A stretch of 64,000 nt of DNA from Paenibacillus sp. FSL R5-0345 (GCF_000758585.1 NZ_CP009281.1:6076001-6140000); one strand, 5' to 3'. Positions 1-8,284 are shown, numbered from the stretch's first letter. Translations and numbers: made by a program. Notes: a model not told the origin generated them from the letters alone.

Positions 1-51
1 TTTTTTATTAAGCTTTTCTTGAAAAATATCAATTTGCTCTGGATAACCCAT
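1..51 (-). CDS. xkdU: Partial baseplate/tail protein, XkdU-like (N-terminus only)
   Basis: Only the first 17 codons are inside the window; the gene runs off the left edge. An ATG at 51 follows a good GGAGGTG ribosome site and begins 2 bases after the stop of the preceding baseplate gene. In PBSX-type clusters the gene after xkdT is xkdU, which completes the baseplate wedge between the plate and the tail-fibre genes. The assignment rests on position more than on sequence, because 17 residues are too few to recognise a family. Confidence 0.6.
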   Translation of the reverse strand, partial: MGYPEQIDIFQEKLNKK

Positions 52-52
52 G

Positions 53-1117
53 CTACACCTCCAGTAAAACATTGCCGAACAACGGCACTTCTTCTTCGCT
101 CAACATTACGTTGCCCGCTCCACTGTTCAGCTTCAGCTCACTGTAATCTGCGACTCCCTCAGTAGCTAGCAATAGTGCACCAATTACAGACTGACTAATA
201 TAGGTTGCTGAAAAAGCCTTCTCCTTGCGATAGCTCTCAAGAGTCGCCTTGAATTCTTCATTAACAGCTTGCAGCGCATAACCTGAAGCAAGGGTTACTT
301 TTGCACTTATACTGATGCTTTTGCCCGTTGCCGACGCCACCGATACAACAGCACCTACAGGGGCTTGCCCCTCACCCTCTCCAGAGACCGGATCAATGTA
401 ATGCTGAACCTTAGTCACCAGCAGTTCAGAAGCAGGAAGTTTCTCAGCATCTACGATAATCACCTTTACCGTCTTAGGACCATTCCATAATGGAAAAACA
501 CGAGCGCCTCCTACCCCTGCAACCTGCATTGCCCACTCCATGTAGTGATATTTATTGCCGCTAGTAGCTGGGCGTCTGGCTGAATCCAAATAACGCTGGC
601 GAAGCGATTCATCACTTTCGACGTTCTCCCCAGGGATCAGAAGAGAAGCTATTTCTCCGCGCGCGAGGTCTAAAATATAATCCACCGGCAGCAAAGAGCC
701 AAAATATCGGTTTCCTTCTTCTCCAGCGGTTTCACTCTCCAACCGATACACTCCAGGAGATAACTTTTCCACAGCCGTATAATTCAGCATATCGAGAGAA
801 AAACGGCTGCCGAGAGGTACATCCAGAAGTCCCCCATCCGCTTTATAAAAAATCCCCTTCAGCTGCGCCTTGCTCGCTTCACGCCTTACAATTCCTGACC
901 AGGAGATACTTCGCTCCAAGTACTCACCGGTAGCCGTATCTGCAAAATACAGATTATTATTCACATCCAGCTCAATGTACATTTGCGCCAGCTCTGCTGC
1001 TGCCGGAGCGAGCGCGTCATAAATGATGCTGCCCTCGCGTTTATCCAGACCTGACGGAACCCGGTCCAGCATCCGTTCCATAAGAGCCTCATACGTCTGA
1101 TCCTCATACATCCTCAT
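53..1117 (-). CDS. xkdT: Baseplate J-like protein, XkdT type
   Basis: This 354-residue protein matches the baseplate J/gp47 family, which forms the wedge arms around the hub of contractile phage tails. The N-terminus has the family start (YEALMERMLDRVP followed by REGSIIYDALAPAAAEL), and the middle has the GE...DESLRQRYLDSARRPATSGN segment, where DE.LR.R is the most conserved part. Length is normal for PBSX XkdT. It overlaps the end of xkdS by 14 bp and is followed at once by xkdU, so translation is probably coupled. The particle role is known from the family; assembly in this strain is inferred. Confidence 0.9.
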   Translation of the reverse strand: MRMYEDQTYEALMERMLDRVPSGLDKREGSIIYDALAPAAAELAQMYIELDVNNNLYFADTATGEYLERSISWSGIVRREASKAQLKGIFYKADGGLLDVPLGSRFSLDMLNYTAVEKLSPGVYRLESETAGEEGNRYFGSLLPVDYILDLARGEIASLLIPGENVESDESLRQRYLDSARRPATSGNKYHYMEWAMQVAGVGGARVFPLWNGPKTVKVIIVDAEKLPASELLVTKVQHYIDPVSGEGEGQAPVGAVVSVASATGKSISISAKVTLASGYALQAVNEEFKATLESYRKEKAFSATYISQSVIGALLLATEGVADYSELKLNSGAGNVMLSEEEVPLFGNVLLEV

Positions 1118-1535
1118 TCCACTCCTTTCTCAGCTGAAAATTCCCATAACGTGTGACCACCTTACATTCAAAAGTTAGATTCTCCCCGTTAAAAGAAACC
1201 TCAATATTTTCTAAGCTAAGGATTCGTTCATCCTGAAGTAAGGCTTCACTAACGACACGTCTGATTTCAGCTCTGACTAACAGCAGATCCTTACCCAAAA
1301 CCAGCTGCCACTCTGTTCCGTAATCCGAACTGTAAATCAGATGTTCAAATCTATCGGTTCGCAGAATTTTGGCCGCTGCCTGCTGCACTGCCTCAAGTCC
1401 ATCCGCTTGGCCAGTGATCCTTTTTCTGTCCCAATCCATTCGGTAGGTTAGACTAGGGTTTTCCCCACGCTCAAGGTTGACCTCGCCTTCAAGAAGGGCA
1501 GTTATCGGTCCAGCTTTTCCAATCGCAGGAATCAT
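1104..1535 (-). CDS. xkdS: Phage tail protein XkdS-like (DUF2634, gp25-like wedge)
   Basis: A 143-residue protein of the XkdS/DUF2634 family, the Gram-positive counterpart of the gp25 baseplate wedge initiator. The central segment (GLEAVQQAAAKILRTDRFEHLIYSSDYG) has the family pattern of a helix followed by a tyrosine/aspartate-rich turn. It sits between xkdR and xkdT as in PBSX. Its start overlaps the end of xkdR by 4 bp and its end overlaps xkdT by 14 bp. It would join the baseplate in the cytoplasm before sheath polymerisation. Confidence 0.88.
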   Translation of the reverse strand: MIPAIGKAGPITALLEGEVNLERGENPSLTYRMDWDRKRITGQADGLEAVQQAAAKILRTDRFEHLIYSSDYGTEWQLVLGKDLLLVRAEIRRVVSEALLQDERILSLENIEVSFNGENLTFECKVVTRYGNFQLRKEWNEDV

Positions 1536-1831
1536 ATTGGACTCACCAGCCGATCCAGAACAATATAGCTTTGTCCACCCTGCATCCGAACCATCAGAAC
1601 CCGATCACCAGAGGCAAGTCCTCGACGCACTACCACTTCTCTACCCTCTAGCTCGACTTTACATTCCATTACCGATTCAGGTAGCACTAGCGCATTCCCC
1701 GATAAAATAAAACGTTGATCCACCTGGATCTGTAAGGGAGCTACCTCCGTTACCGTCCCATAAGAAAAAGCCACGGGATTTGTATTTCCCACGGCTCCTA
1801 GGCTTGCTTTTTTTATAATATCCAACATCAT
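1532..1831 (-). CDS. xkdR: XkdR-like protein (DUF2577)
   Basis: A 99-residue protein with the DUF2577 layout: a short N-terminal helix (LDIIKKASLGAV), then a beta-rich small barrel (SYGTVTEVAPLQIQVDQRFILSG) ending in a hydrophobic strand (SYIVLDRL). In PBSX XkdR lies between XkdQ and XkdS and is thought to be a small baseplate component. It is 2 bp from xkdQ and overlaps xkdS by 4 bp. The exact role in the particle is not established; family assignment is from sequence layout and order. Confidence 0.85.
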   Translation of the reverse strand: MMLDIIKKASLGAVGNTNPVAFSYGTVTEVAPLQIQVDQRFILSGNALVLPESVMECKVELEGREVVVRRGLASGDRVLMVRMQGGQSYIVLDRLVSPI

Positions 1832-1833
1832 TT

Positions 1834-2796
1834 CTACACCACCTTTATATCGAGGGACATCGTATGCTCCCCACCGGAAATCTTATGACTGCATTGATCC
1901 ACCAGAAACACCTGAGTCTTAAATTCATCAAGCAGGACATATATGAAATTACCAGCCCTTACGCGCATATCACCAATCGCCTGTACGGAGAGACTAAGCT
2001 TTTCACGGTTGTGCATTTTTAGCAGATTATTTGCCTTCTCCTGAATTTGTGCAGCATTCGCTTTGTCATCAGCCTTCTGATACAAGTGGAGGATACCCCA
2101 GCGTTTCACATTATCCTTATCGCTAACCGGAAAGAAATCACGCTTACCAGACTTCTCATTATCCTTGTATAAAAAGATCGTGTTGTACGTATCATCATCA
2201 ATACTTTTTTTGAGCGAATAGTCATACAGATAATGCCCCGCTCCCAACACCAGATTAAGCAGCATAGACTCCGGTTTTCGCAGCGTTAGCTTACCAAAAT
2301 CATCGTAAAAGGCCATCAACCGCCCCTTATACTGAAGCTCACTGCCGATCGCTCCCATAATGATGTCCAGCAGCTTTTTGTCATCCTCGATTAAAGAGGG
2401 AATCCGGTACTCTGTATCCTCCAGCACACCTGTCTGCAGTCCGTAGTCTTGCGTTATTTTTTTGATAACATCATTAGCCGTAACATCCTGCAAAACATAA
2501 CTGCCATTGCCCAGCAAATAACGCATCTGATCATAGGCAGTCAGCTTAATCTCCTGATCCGAGCCTGTATCAATACTGAACACAAACCCGTAGAATACAT
2601 CCACATTATCTTTGCTGAACTGAATAATATCACCGTTGCTGATACCGAACTTAGGATGCTGATAGATTCCACTGTCCACAAGTGTTAACTCTAGCGTTGC
2701 CGGTTTGCCAGACCGAGCTGTTTTCCACGAAATATCCGAGACGATGCCTGAAATATCCCATAGATTACCTTCCTTATTCTTCACAAGCAGCTCCAT
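1834..2796 (-). CDS. xkdQ: Tail hub protein XkdQ-like
   Basis: A 320-residue protein of the XkdQ family, structurally a gp27/gpD-like baseplate hub. The N-terminal part carries the early beta-barrel motif (GDIIQFSKDNVDVFYGFVFSID), followed by TANDVIKKITQDYGL and LLDIIMGAIGSEL segments typical of hub proteins, and a C-terminal KLSLSVQAIGDMRVRAGNFIYV strand set. It probably forms the central ring on which tube and spike sit. It starts 9 bp after xkdP and ends 2 bp before xkdR, so it is part of one operon. Confidence 0.87.
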   Translation of the reverse strand: MELLVKNKEGNLWDISGIVSDISWKTARSGKPATLELTLVDSGIYQHPKFGISNGDIIQFSKDNVDVFYGFVFSIDTGSDQEIKLTAYDQMRYLLGNGSYVLQDVTANDVIKKITQDYGLQTGVLEDTEYRIPSLIEDDKKLLDIIMGAIGSELQYKGRLMAFYDDFGKLTLRKPESMLLNLVLGAGHYLYDYSLKKSIDDDTYNTIFLYKDNEKSGKRDFFPVSDKDNVKRWGILHLYQKADDKANAAQIQEKANNLLKMHNREKLSLSVQAIGDMRVRAGNFIYVLLDEFKTQVFLVDQCSHKISGGEHTMSLDIKVV

Positions 2797-2805
2797 AACA
2801 TCCTC

Positions 2806-3558
2806 CTACGGCAGCTTAATGACCTTACCGATTGGAAGCTTCCTCAGCTCGCTATCTTTAATGCCATTAAGTTTCTGGATTTCCCAACACCTATTACCAT
2901 CTCCAAGGATTTCTTTAGCGATTTTCCATAGATTATCTTTAGATTTCATGATATACGTTTTAGGTTTGGGAGTTTCGTTCGCCCGCTTCTGTTCTACCTT
3001 CACTTCATCCTTGACGACTTTAACAGCTACCGCCTGATAAAATACATACTTTTTGAGAGATAACGAATATTCAATATCCCCTGATGTACCTGCACTGAGC
3101 TTCCAAGAGAAGCTTTCAATACTCATAGCCATATTCACACCGAAATCAATCTCTATGGATTTATCCTCACTAGTCGATGAATCCTTTAACCATTTCTTGG
3201 CGTCGTTTAGCTTCCCATCCGCTTTTTTCAAGTCATCAGTATAGCTCACCCCGGAAAATACAAAACGAATAGGTCTGCGACTCGTCATCCACTTCTTAAT
3301 CAGCTCCACATATTCAAAAGGTCTCTTCAACCCATCCTCTTGTACTAATACAAACGGATACCTTTGTGCCGGAAAAATACTTTCGATTGTGATCTCCGTC
3401 AGCTTCGGATAAGCAATCGTATTAATCTCACCTAGATCGATAATGGTATAGCTCTTCCCATCCCCGCTTTCCTTGATTTCCAAAGTCTCTGGATTGACTG
3501 GCAGTCGGAATGCTTCCGCCTGATTATTAAAACCAAGAAATATCCCGTACTCTTCCAC
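2806..3558 (-). CDS. xkdP: LysM-containing tail protein XkdP-like
   Basis: A 250-residue protein from the chosen GTG start. The C-terminal ~50 residues form a LysM domain (TYIMKSKDNLWKIAKEILGD...IGKVIKLP), and the N-terminal part (LPVNPETLEIKESGDGKSYTIIDLGEINTIAYPKL) is the conserved XkdP/gp53-like region. In contractile tails the LysM module sits at the baseplate hub. I chose the GTG at 3558, just after a GGGGGTG site and beyond the tape-measure stop at 3560. An upstream start at 3591 would overlap that gene by 32 bp and leave no ribosome site. Confidence 0.87.
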   Translation of the reverse strand: MEEYGIFLGFNNQAEAFRLPVNPETLEIKESGDGKSYTIIDLGEINTIAYPKLTEITIESIFPAQRYPFVLVQEDGLKRPFEYVELIKKWMTSRRPIRFVFSGVSYTDDLKKADGKLNDAKKWLKDSSTSEDKSIEIDFGVNMAMSIESFSWKLSAGTSGDIEYSLSLKKYVFYQAVAVKVVKDEVKVEQKRANETPKPKTYIMKSKDNLWKIAKEILGDGNRCWEIQKLNGIKDSELRKLPIGKVIKLP

Positions 3559-3559
3559 G

Positions 3560-5584
3560 TTACGTATACACCCCCTGCGCCGTAGAGACAAACTCCTCGT
3601 TCAGCTTTTGCCCAATCTTGTTGATAATCGAATCAATGTCTCCGGCATTATTAATATTCCCGGTCGTGACCTGCACCGTCGGCGTCAGCTCTACAAAATT
3701 CTGGATCGCCTGAATCTCAGCTAACTCCCGCAGCATTTTCAGATCATCGCTGGAGATGTCTACGGTGTCGTTGATGGATCCGAGTTCATTCACACGGTTG
3801 ACGGTGTTTAGATTACCCGGAGCCCCTGCATTTTGAAAAGAACCCGTAGATGAAGGTGTATTCAACGTAGGAACTGCTGGAATTTCAGGTACGGTAGGCG
3901 TTTGCAAAGGTTTTGACAAATCCCCTGGATGAGTAGTATTCCACTGATTTAATGTGTTGTTATTACTCTTATTTCCACCTACGTTCAGTTTTTCTTTAAA
4001 CTTATTGATATCAAAATTTTGGATCTTTTCTGCCCCTGAATTAAAAGAAGCTCCAATGTCCATTTGCAAATCCTTTTTGAATTTACTGCTATCAACCTCT
4101 TCAATATGAAGATTGATCTCCGACTCTATACCAATAAATTTACCAACAGCTCCAACTACTTTATTTATACTATCTAGCAAAAAGTTCACGGCGCCAATAA
4201 TACCATTAACAAATCCGGTCCAAAGATCGATAACAAAGCCTACGAATTCTGCAACGAGCTGTCCCAGTCCTCTGAACATATTCGCCAAAAAGTCCCTAAC
4301 CGGTTGAAGTGCCGCTACTATCCCTAAAAAAGCTACTATTAGCGCAACTATAAGTCCAATTACAAGTGCAATTGGATTAGCACTCATCACAGCGTTGAAA
4401 ATGCCTTGGGCTGCGGTAGCAATTCCGGTAGCAATAGATGAAATTCTAGTTGCAATTGTTGAGGCATTCATCGCGATTGCTAATGCAATAACTCCAGCAA
4501 CAACACCCAAAACAATCGGCAAAACAACAGGGTTGCTAAGAACACTCCAGAGATACAATGCACCTTGTACGACCTGCGAGAATACTTGTGCAAGTATCGC
4601 CAGTCCAATCGCTATCCCATCGATAATTGGCTGAAAGCTTCCATCTGAAAATGCCTGGTTAAGAATGCCTAATAGTGGTGACAATGCCGCAAGAGCACCT
4701 TCTCCCATACCAGCCAGAGAGTTGTTATAGTTTCCAAGAAGAGCTTGCCATTGATTAACGGGTGAATCCATCATGGTTTGCAGCGAATCACTCGTCATAC
4801 CTGACGTTGTCATAATATCGCCCAAAGTACTCAAAAAGGCTTCCATATTACCTGTTCCGGCCACTAGATCAAGTCCGCCCAGATCCTCTTTATCCACCTG
4901 AAGCATGGACGCTAAATCACTGGAATCGCCCTCAAAAGCAGAAGTAATCGCCGATGAAGTATCACCAATATCCTTTCCCTCCGGAGACATCATGCTTAGC
5001 CTTGTGGAATAATCCATTAGCTTATCTAGCTGATCTGTATTTTGAGTTTTAGGATAAAACGATAAGACACTCTCCATGGACTTGTTGACATCCTGCCCGG
5101 TATCTAGTGCTCTCTTCTTGAATTTATCAAACATAGCCGTACCAACATCAGCATTTCCGGTTTTGACTTTAAAAAGATCTTCCCACTTTTGCTGTTCGGC
5201 CGCAGGCGCAAGCACCTTTTCCATAACTCCTTTAACTTTATCCAGCACACCCTTGGCTTTCCCAAAAGCACCTGTAATCTTTTCCCAAGTGCCCGCCTGC
5301 TGTTCAGCACCTGCTGCTCCTTGTTCTGCCGCATCGTTCAGTCTCTCCTGAGCTTGTACTGCGCCTCCAATAGAAGCTTGAATTCTGGTATAAGCTGCAC
5401 TGTAATTGTTAGTGATGTTGTACACGGGTTTATTGACTATTTTCATACTTATTCGGTTTAAAGTTGCGGAAAAGGAATTTGAAATATTTGCAGAAACCTG
5501 AGTTGTAATTTGATTGGTTATATCATTGATCCATTGGTTGGAGACTTGCTGGATTCCAGCTATATTGTTTTGCATACCTGCCAT
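3560..5584 (-). CDS. xkdO: Tape-measure protein, XkdO-like, short form
   Basis: This 674-residue protein is the tail tape measure, around which tube subunits polymerise and which sets tail length. It has an N-terminal coiled region with many Asn/Gln, a Gln/Ala-rich stretch (RLNDAAEQGAAGAEQQAG), and a hydrophobic central block at about residues 320-435 with several membrane-like segments (VVLPIVLGVVAGVIALAIAM; PIALVIGLIVALIVAFLGIV). Its position directly after the frameshifted chaperone is diagnostic. XkdO of B. subtilis is about twice as long, so a shorter tail is expected here. An ATG follows GGGGGTGA; stop and xkdP start are one base apart. Confidence 0.9.
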   Translation of the reverse strand: MAGMQNNIAGIQQVSNQWINDITNQITTQVSANISNSFSATLNRISMKIVNKPVYNITNNYSAAYTRIQASIGGAVQAQERLNDAAEQGAAGAEQQAGTWEKITGAFGKAKGVLDKVKGVMEKVLAPAAEQQKWEDLFKVKTGNADVGTAMFDKFKKRALDTGQDVNKSMESVLSFYPKTQNTDQLDKLMDYSTRLSMMSPEGKDIGDTSSAITSAFEGDSSDLASMLQVDKEDLGGLDLVAGTGNMEAFLSTLGDIMTTSGMTSDSLQTMMDSPVNQWQALLGNYNNSLAGMGEGALAALSPLLGILNQAFSDGSFQPIIDGIAIGLAILAQVFSQVVQGALYLWSVLSNPVVLPIVLGVVAGVIALAIAMNASTIATRISSIATGIATAAQGIFNAVMSANPIALVIGLIVALIVAFLGIVAALQPVRDFLANMFRGLGQLVAEFVGFVIDLWTGFVNGIIGAVNFLLDSINKVVGAVGKFIGIESEINLHIEEVDSSKFKKDLQMDIGASFNSGAEKIQNFDINKFKEKLNVGGNKSNNNTLNQWNTTHPGDLSKPLQTPTVPEIPAVPTLNTPSSTGSFQNAGAPGNLNTVNRVNELGSINDTVDISSDDLKMLRELAEIQAIQNFVELTPTVQVTTGNINNAGDIDSIINKIGQKLNEEFVSTAQGVYT

Positions 5585-5595
5585 TCATTCACCCC

Positions 5596-5778
5596 CTATC
5601 TCTTCCTCGCCTTACTCCGTGCCTGATCCCGCTTCTCCTTCTCCACCCGAACAGCGATCATCGCATAAATTGCGGCTCGTTCACGTGAGGACAGCTTCAT
5701 TAGCTCATGCGGTAAAATATGAAGCTCGTGGAGGGCGTAGTAAGCTAAGTTAGCTTCGCTGTCGCCCTCGTTGATTAG
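5596..5778 (-). CDS. -1 frame extension of the tail assembly chaperone (GT-type fusion domain)
   Basis: This open -1 frame has no usable start of its own and joins the end of the xkdN frame at the A AAA AAC heptamer. It adds 60 residues (LINEGDSEANLAYYALHELH and a basic C-terminus ending ARKR) to give a 200-residue fusion, and stops 11 bp before the tape-measure ATG. The composition (short helical, Lys/Arg-rich tail) fits the T domain of lambda gpGT, which binds tube subunits. The frame is open exactly from the slip site to a stop at the next gene, which is strong internal support. Confidence 0.85.
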   Translation of the reverse strand, partial: LINEGDSEANLAYYALHELHILPHELMKLSSRERAAIYAMIAVRVEKEKRDQARSKARKR

Positions 5779-5784
5779 TTTTTT
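5731..5784 (-). promoter_or_regulatory. Programmed -1 ribosomal frameshift signal
   Basis: The mRNA has the slippery heptamer A AAA AAC at 5784-5778 in the zero frame, followed immediately by the UAA stop and an 8-nt spacer. Then comes a perfect 7-bp GC-rich stem, GAGGGCG (5769-5763) with CGCCCUC (5737-5731). Its 25-nt interior contains a second perfect hairpin (AAGCUAA / UUAGCUU, 5756-5742). Heptamer, spacer length and stimulatory stem match known -1 frameshift sites in tail genes. The site is directly visible; the frameshift itself is inferred. Confidence 0.88.
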
Positions 5785-6197
5785 ACTTCATCCACCAGCT
5801 CGTTCATATCTGTACCGAAGCCATTCAAGGCCTGTACCCGTTCACCCAGCGCGGCGAATTCACCTGGGAGCAGCATTTTACGCAGCAACGTCTCAGCACC
5901 AAGAACACCATAAGAACGTTGTAACTCGGCATTTTTCAGATCTGGATGCACCACACTTGAAGTCATCAGCTTAGCCATATAATCATTCGGTTCAATCTCG
6001 GAGGTATACACTCCGTTCTTACCTTTGACCTTACGAGTAGCTGCTTTACGGCATTCCTGATTCTCATCCTCGTTCATACTGCGTAGCTTCCAGGCAACTG
6101 CGTTCCCTTCCTTATCCTTAAAACGCTGCGATACCACAAACTCCTCGGTCGTGTCACATGCTACATTTTGCGCAAAAAACAAACTTAATTCACTCAT
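5775..6197 (-). CDS. xkdN: Tail assembly chaperone XkdN-like (zero-frame product)
   Basis: A 140-residue protein between the tube gene and the tape-measure gene, the place of gpG-type tail assembly chaperones. It contains a conserved EFVVSQRFKDKEGNAVAWKLRSM segment (short helices and strands) and ends DEVKN. Its final codons GTA AAA AAC TAA contain an in-frame A AAA AAC slippery heptamer, so part of the ribosomes should continue in the -1 frame to make a longer product (see next entries). By analogy with lambda gpG, it would coat the tape measure during assembly and be absent from the mature tail. Confidence 0.88.
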   Translation of the reverse strand: MSELSLFFAQNVACDTTEEFVVSQRFKDKEGNAVAWKLRSMNEDENQECRKAATRKVKGKNGVYTSEIEPNDYMAKLMTSSVVHPDLKNAELQRSYGVLGAETLLRKMLLPGEFAALGERVQALNGFGTDMNELVDEVKN

Positions 6198-6238
6198 TGT
6201 CTTCCTCCTAAAATGATTTAGTTTCTTCTAGTACTACT

Positions 6239-6303
6239 AACTAGACAGAGAAGAGACCCGCCGCTCACCTGCACGCCCGGGCCTTACTTGCTCCTATCTA
6301 GTT
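6239..6303. repeat. Inverted repeat in the tube-chaperone gap
   Basis: The 113-bp gap between the tube gene and xkdN is the largest inside the operon. It contains a 7-bp inverted repeat, AACTAGA at 6239-6245 and TCTAGTT at 6297-6303, with a 51-base GC-rich interior. It lacks a T-run, so it is not an intrinsic terminator. It could be an mRNA processing or stability element between the highly expressed tube/sheath genes and the chaperone. Function unknown. Confidence 0.3.
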
Positions 6304-6310
6304 GTCTTTA

Positions 6311-6781
6311 TTATTTTCCTGAGCCGGCCGGAGCGCCAAAAGCTTGCACAATCTGCACGTCTTCAAAGGTAAAGCTCACTTCTTCTTCCAGCGCATCTGA
6401 TTCTGTATCAAGAGAAGCCATGATGACACTATCAAGGTTCACGCCTTTTAAAATAATACGTTGTGCTCCCACACTGGACGATGGGTCTTCGTTCGTAACC
6501 TCAATATCGAAATACTGATCGACACCTGTGTTCATATAATCAAGCATCATCTGGCGGAAACGGCTAGTCATATAAAAAATCGTCATCGAACCGCTGCCCG
6601 ACCATCCAGTCGCTTTATGCTGAACACCACGTCGGCCGAGTGTCTTCACTTCCGCCTTTGTTTTTTCTACCGTTGCTTCAAGCGTCTTCACATAGAACAT
6701 CTCTTCAGTTTGCGTGCCAATCACCGCATACGCACGGCCCTCCTGGCCGGAAATCGTATCGCTAGCTTTTAAAAATGCCAT
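6311..6781 (-). CDS. xkdM: Tail tube protein XkdM-like
   Basis: A 156-residue protein of the XkdM family, the inner tube subunit of PBSX-like contractile tails. It begins MAFLKASDTISGQEGRAYAVI and has the conserved VKTLGRRGVQHKATGWSGSG loop followed by MTIFYMTSRFRQMMLDYMNTG, with a C-terminal EVSFTFEDVQIV strand. The gene starts 1 bp after the sheath stop, as in PBSX where xkdK and xkdM are adjacent. Hexameric rings of this protein stack inside the sheath and contact the tape measure and chaperone. Confidence 0.92.
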   Translation of the reverse strand: MAFLKASDTISGQEGRAYAVIGTQTEEMFYVKTLEATVEKTKAEVKTLGRRGVQHKATGWSGSGSMTIFYMTSRFRQMMLDYMNTGVDQYFDIEVTNEDPSSSVGAQRIILKGVNLDSVIMASLDTESDALEEEVSFTFEDVQIVQAFGAPAGSGK

Positions 6782-6782
6782 C

Positions 6783-8105
6783 TTAAACCACCTTCACTTT
6801 CATATATACTTTTTCTACGGAATCAACTGGCTTCACTGCTACGTCGAGTACAATACTATCGCTATCGGTACCTGCCACAACGACAACATCAGTCTGCGCA
6901 TTAAAGCTTTCAATCGCCCCAATATCCTGCAGATCATTCATGTAAGTTGCACATTGCGACCAGAACAGAGCCCGTCCATCTTCATTATTAGCTACCTTAC
7001 CAATGTAGTAGTTCTCAAAAATACGCTTCAGATCATTCGCAATCCCATCCAGCACACGCAACACACGATTTTTGGAGAACGCTTTGCCTTTATCCGGAGA
7101 GAATGCCGTAAACGTGTTAATATCCTGTTCCACCACAGCTCGCCCTCCACTGTAAGTAAAGAGCAGTTCGCCTTGCAGCAAAGCTGCTGTCGTTTCAGAA
7201 TGGCTAAGCCGTACATCAGCATCAACCGAGTCGTCATAGCCCTGATAAGTCAGCGATTGATTAACCGCAGCAGCAGCCGTAGCACCGGCCACCCAAGCAA
7301 CAGCATTGTTGTTATCAATCGTAGTTCCGTCACTCAGTACTACCCCATTCTTCACGCTGATCACACCCTCATGACCCGCAGTAGCATAATCCGATAGTAC
7401 AGCCTGCACTTTCTTACCTTCCGCATCCCGCAGTCGTCTCACCCAAGAGCTATACAGTGCCTTAAGCGTACTATCCTGCGATACTAGTCCAACCGTTTGG
7501 AACTCAAGCACCTCAAGAGCAGATAAGAAATCGCTGTGTGCACCATTTGTCACCGTACCATTAGCTCCGCCAATAAGCGGCATCCCTGCGGTTAGCTTCA
7601 AGCCTTCTGCGCCATTTTTCTGGAATTGTACATAATCGTTAGCGACCAACTCTTCAGCCGTTCCAACCGTTTGCTTATTCAGTTCAGCTCCATTCAGCAG
7701 TGTCTTTACATCAAAAAGATCATTATTCTCAATATTCTTCTCAATAACAACAGAAAGATCGTTTCCGCGTACACCACCGTATTTAGCCGTAACCTGTAGA
7801 CCATTGTTCGTGACCGCCGCTTTAACCCCTTCATTCAATCGATAGAGCAGTAACGTTCCCGCACGTTTCAGCGCTTCGCGTACTGGCAGCAATGTTGGAT
7901 GTTCCAAATCATAACCTAGTAGCTTATTCACGTCGTCCTGCGGGGTAATCTCCATGATCACTCCAGCTTCTCCCCAAGATAAAGCAAGTGCCAAAGCAGT
8001 AATCCCGCGTTCTCCCATTTTGCCGATGGCACCTTGATTCGATGCTACATTTACGTACACCCCTGGGCGCACTTTGTTTTGAGTTGTCCATGTTCCGCCT
8101 GCCAT
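6783..8105 (-). CDS. xkdK: Contractile tail sheath protein XkdK-like
   Basis: A 440-residue sheath protein. The start (GGTWTTQNKVRPGVYVNV) is the conserved RPGVYV entry of tail sheath subunits. The middle has the beta-rich insertion domain, and the C-terminus (GRALFWSQCATYMNDLQDIGAI...VKPVDSVEKVYMKVKV) is the conserved sheath fold that locks neighbouring subunits. It polymerises around the tube and contracts to drive it through the target envelope. The ATG overlaps the stop of the 59-codon gene by one base, so translation is coupled. A sheath shows this is a myovirus-type, not a flexible, tail. Confidence 0.95.
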   Translation of the reverse strand: MAGGTWTTQNKVRPGVYVNVASNQGAIGKMGERGITALALALSWGEAGVIMEITPQDDVNKLLGYDLEHPTLLPVREALKRAGTLLLYRLNEGVKAAVTNNGLQVTAKYGGVRGNDLSVVIEKNIENNDLFDVKTLLNGAELNKQTVGTAEELVANDYVQFQKNGAEGLKLTAGMPLIGGANGTVTNGAHSDFLSALEVLEFQTVGLVSQDSTLKALYSSWVRRLRDAEGKKVQAVLSDYATAGHEGVISVKNGVVLSDGTTIDNNNAVAWVAGATAAAAVNQSLTYQGYDDSVDADVRLSHSETTAALLQGELLFTYSGGRAVVEQDINTFTAFSPDKGKAFSKNRVLRVLDGIANDLKRIFENYYIGKVANNEDGRALFWSQCATYMNDLQDIGAIESFNAQTDVVVVAGTDSDSIVLDVAVKPVDSVEKVYMKVKVV

Positions 8106-8284
8106 TAGTTCAAAACCTCCTTATTAATAAACAATCCCATAGATTGCTTCGCTTCTTCGATCATATAACTTTTGTTATCCTGCAAAATAACGTTCAGCAC
8201 ATCCTTTTCCTTAGCCGTAAAAAGCGATGAATTCACAATCTGCTCTTTACCAAAACGATCTCCATTACTCACCTTTGTGCTCAT
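8105..8284 (-). CDS. Small hypothetical tail-operon protein (59 aa)
   Basis: A 59-codon gene whose ATG (8284) overlaps the stop of the tail-terminator gene by 4 bp (ATGA) and whose stop overlaps the sheath ATG by 1 bp (TAATG). Both junctions are those of a translationally coupled operon gene, and GGAG lies just upstream. The product is hydrophilic and helical, with no cysteine and no membrane segment. A few residues after the start it carries a FGKEQIVNSSLF stretch followed by TAKEKDVLNVIL. I do not recognise a family. A role in sheath folding or head-side completion is only a guess. Confidence 0.75.
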   Translation of the reverse strand: MSTKVSNGDRFGKEQIVNSSLFTAKEKDVLNVILQDNKSYMIEEAKQSMGLFINKEVLN

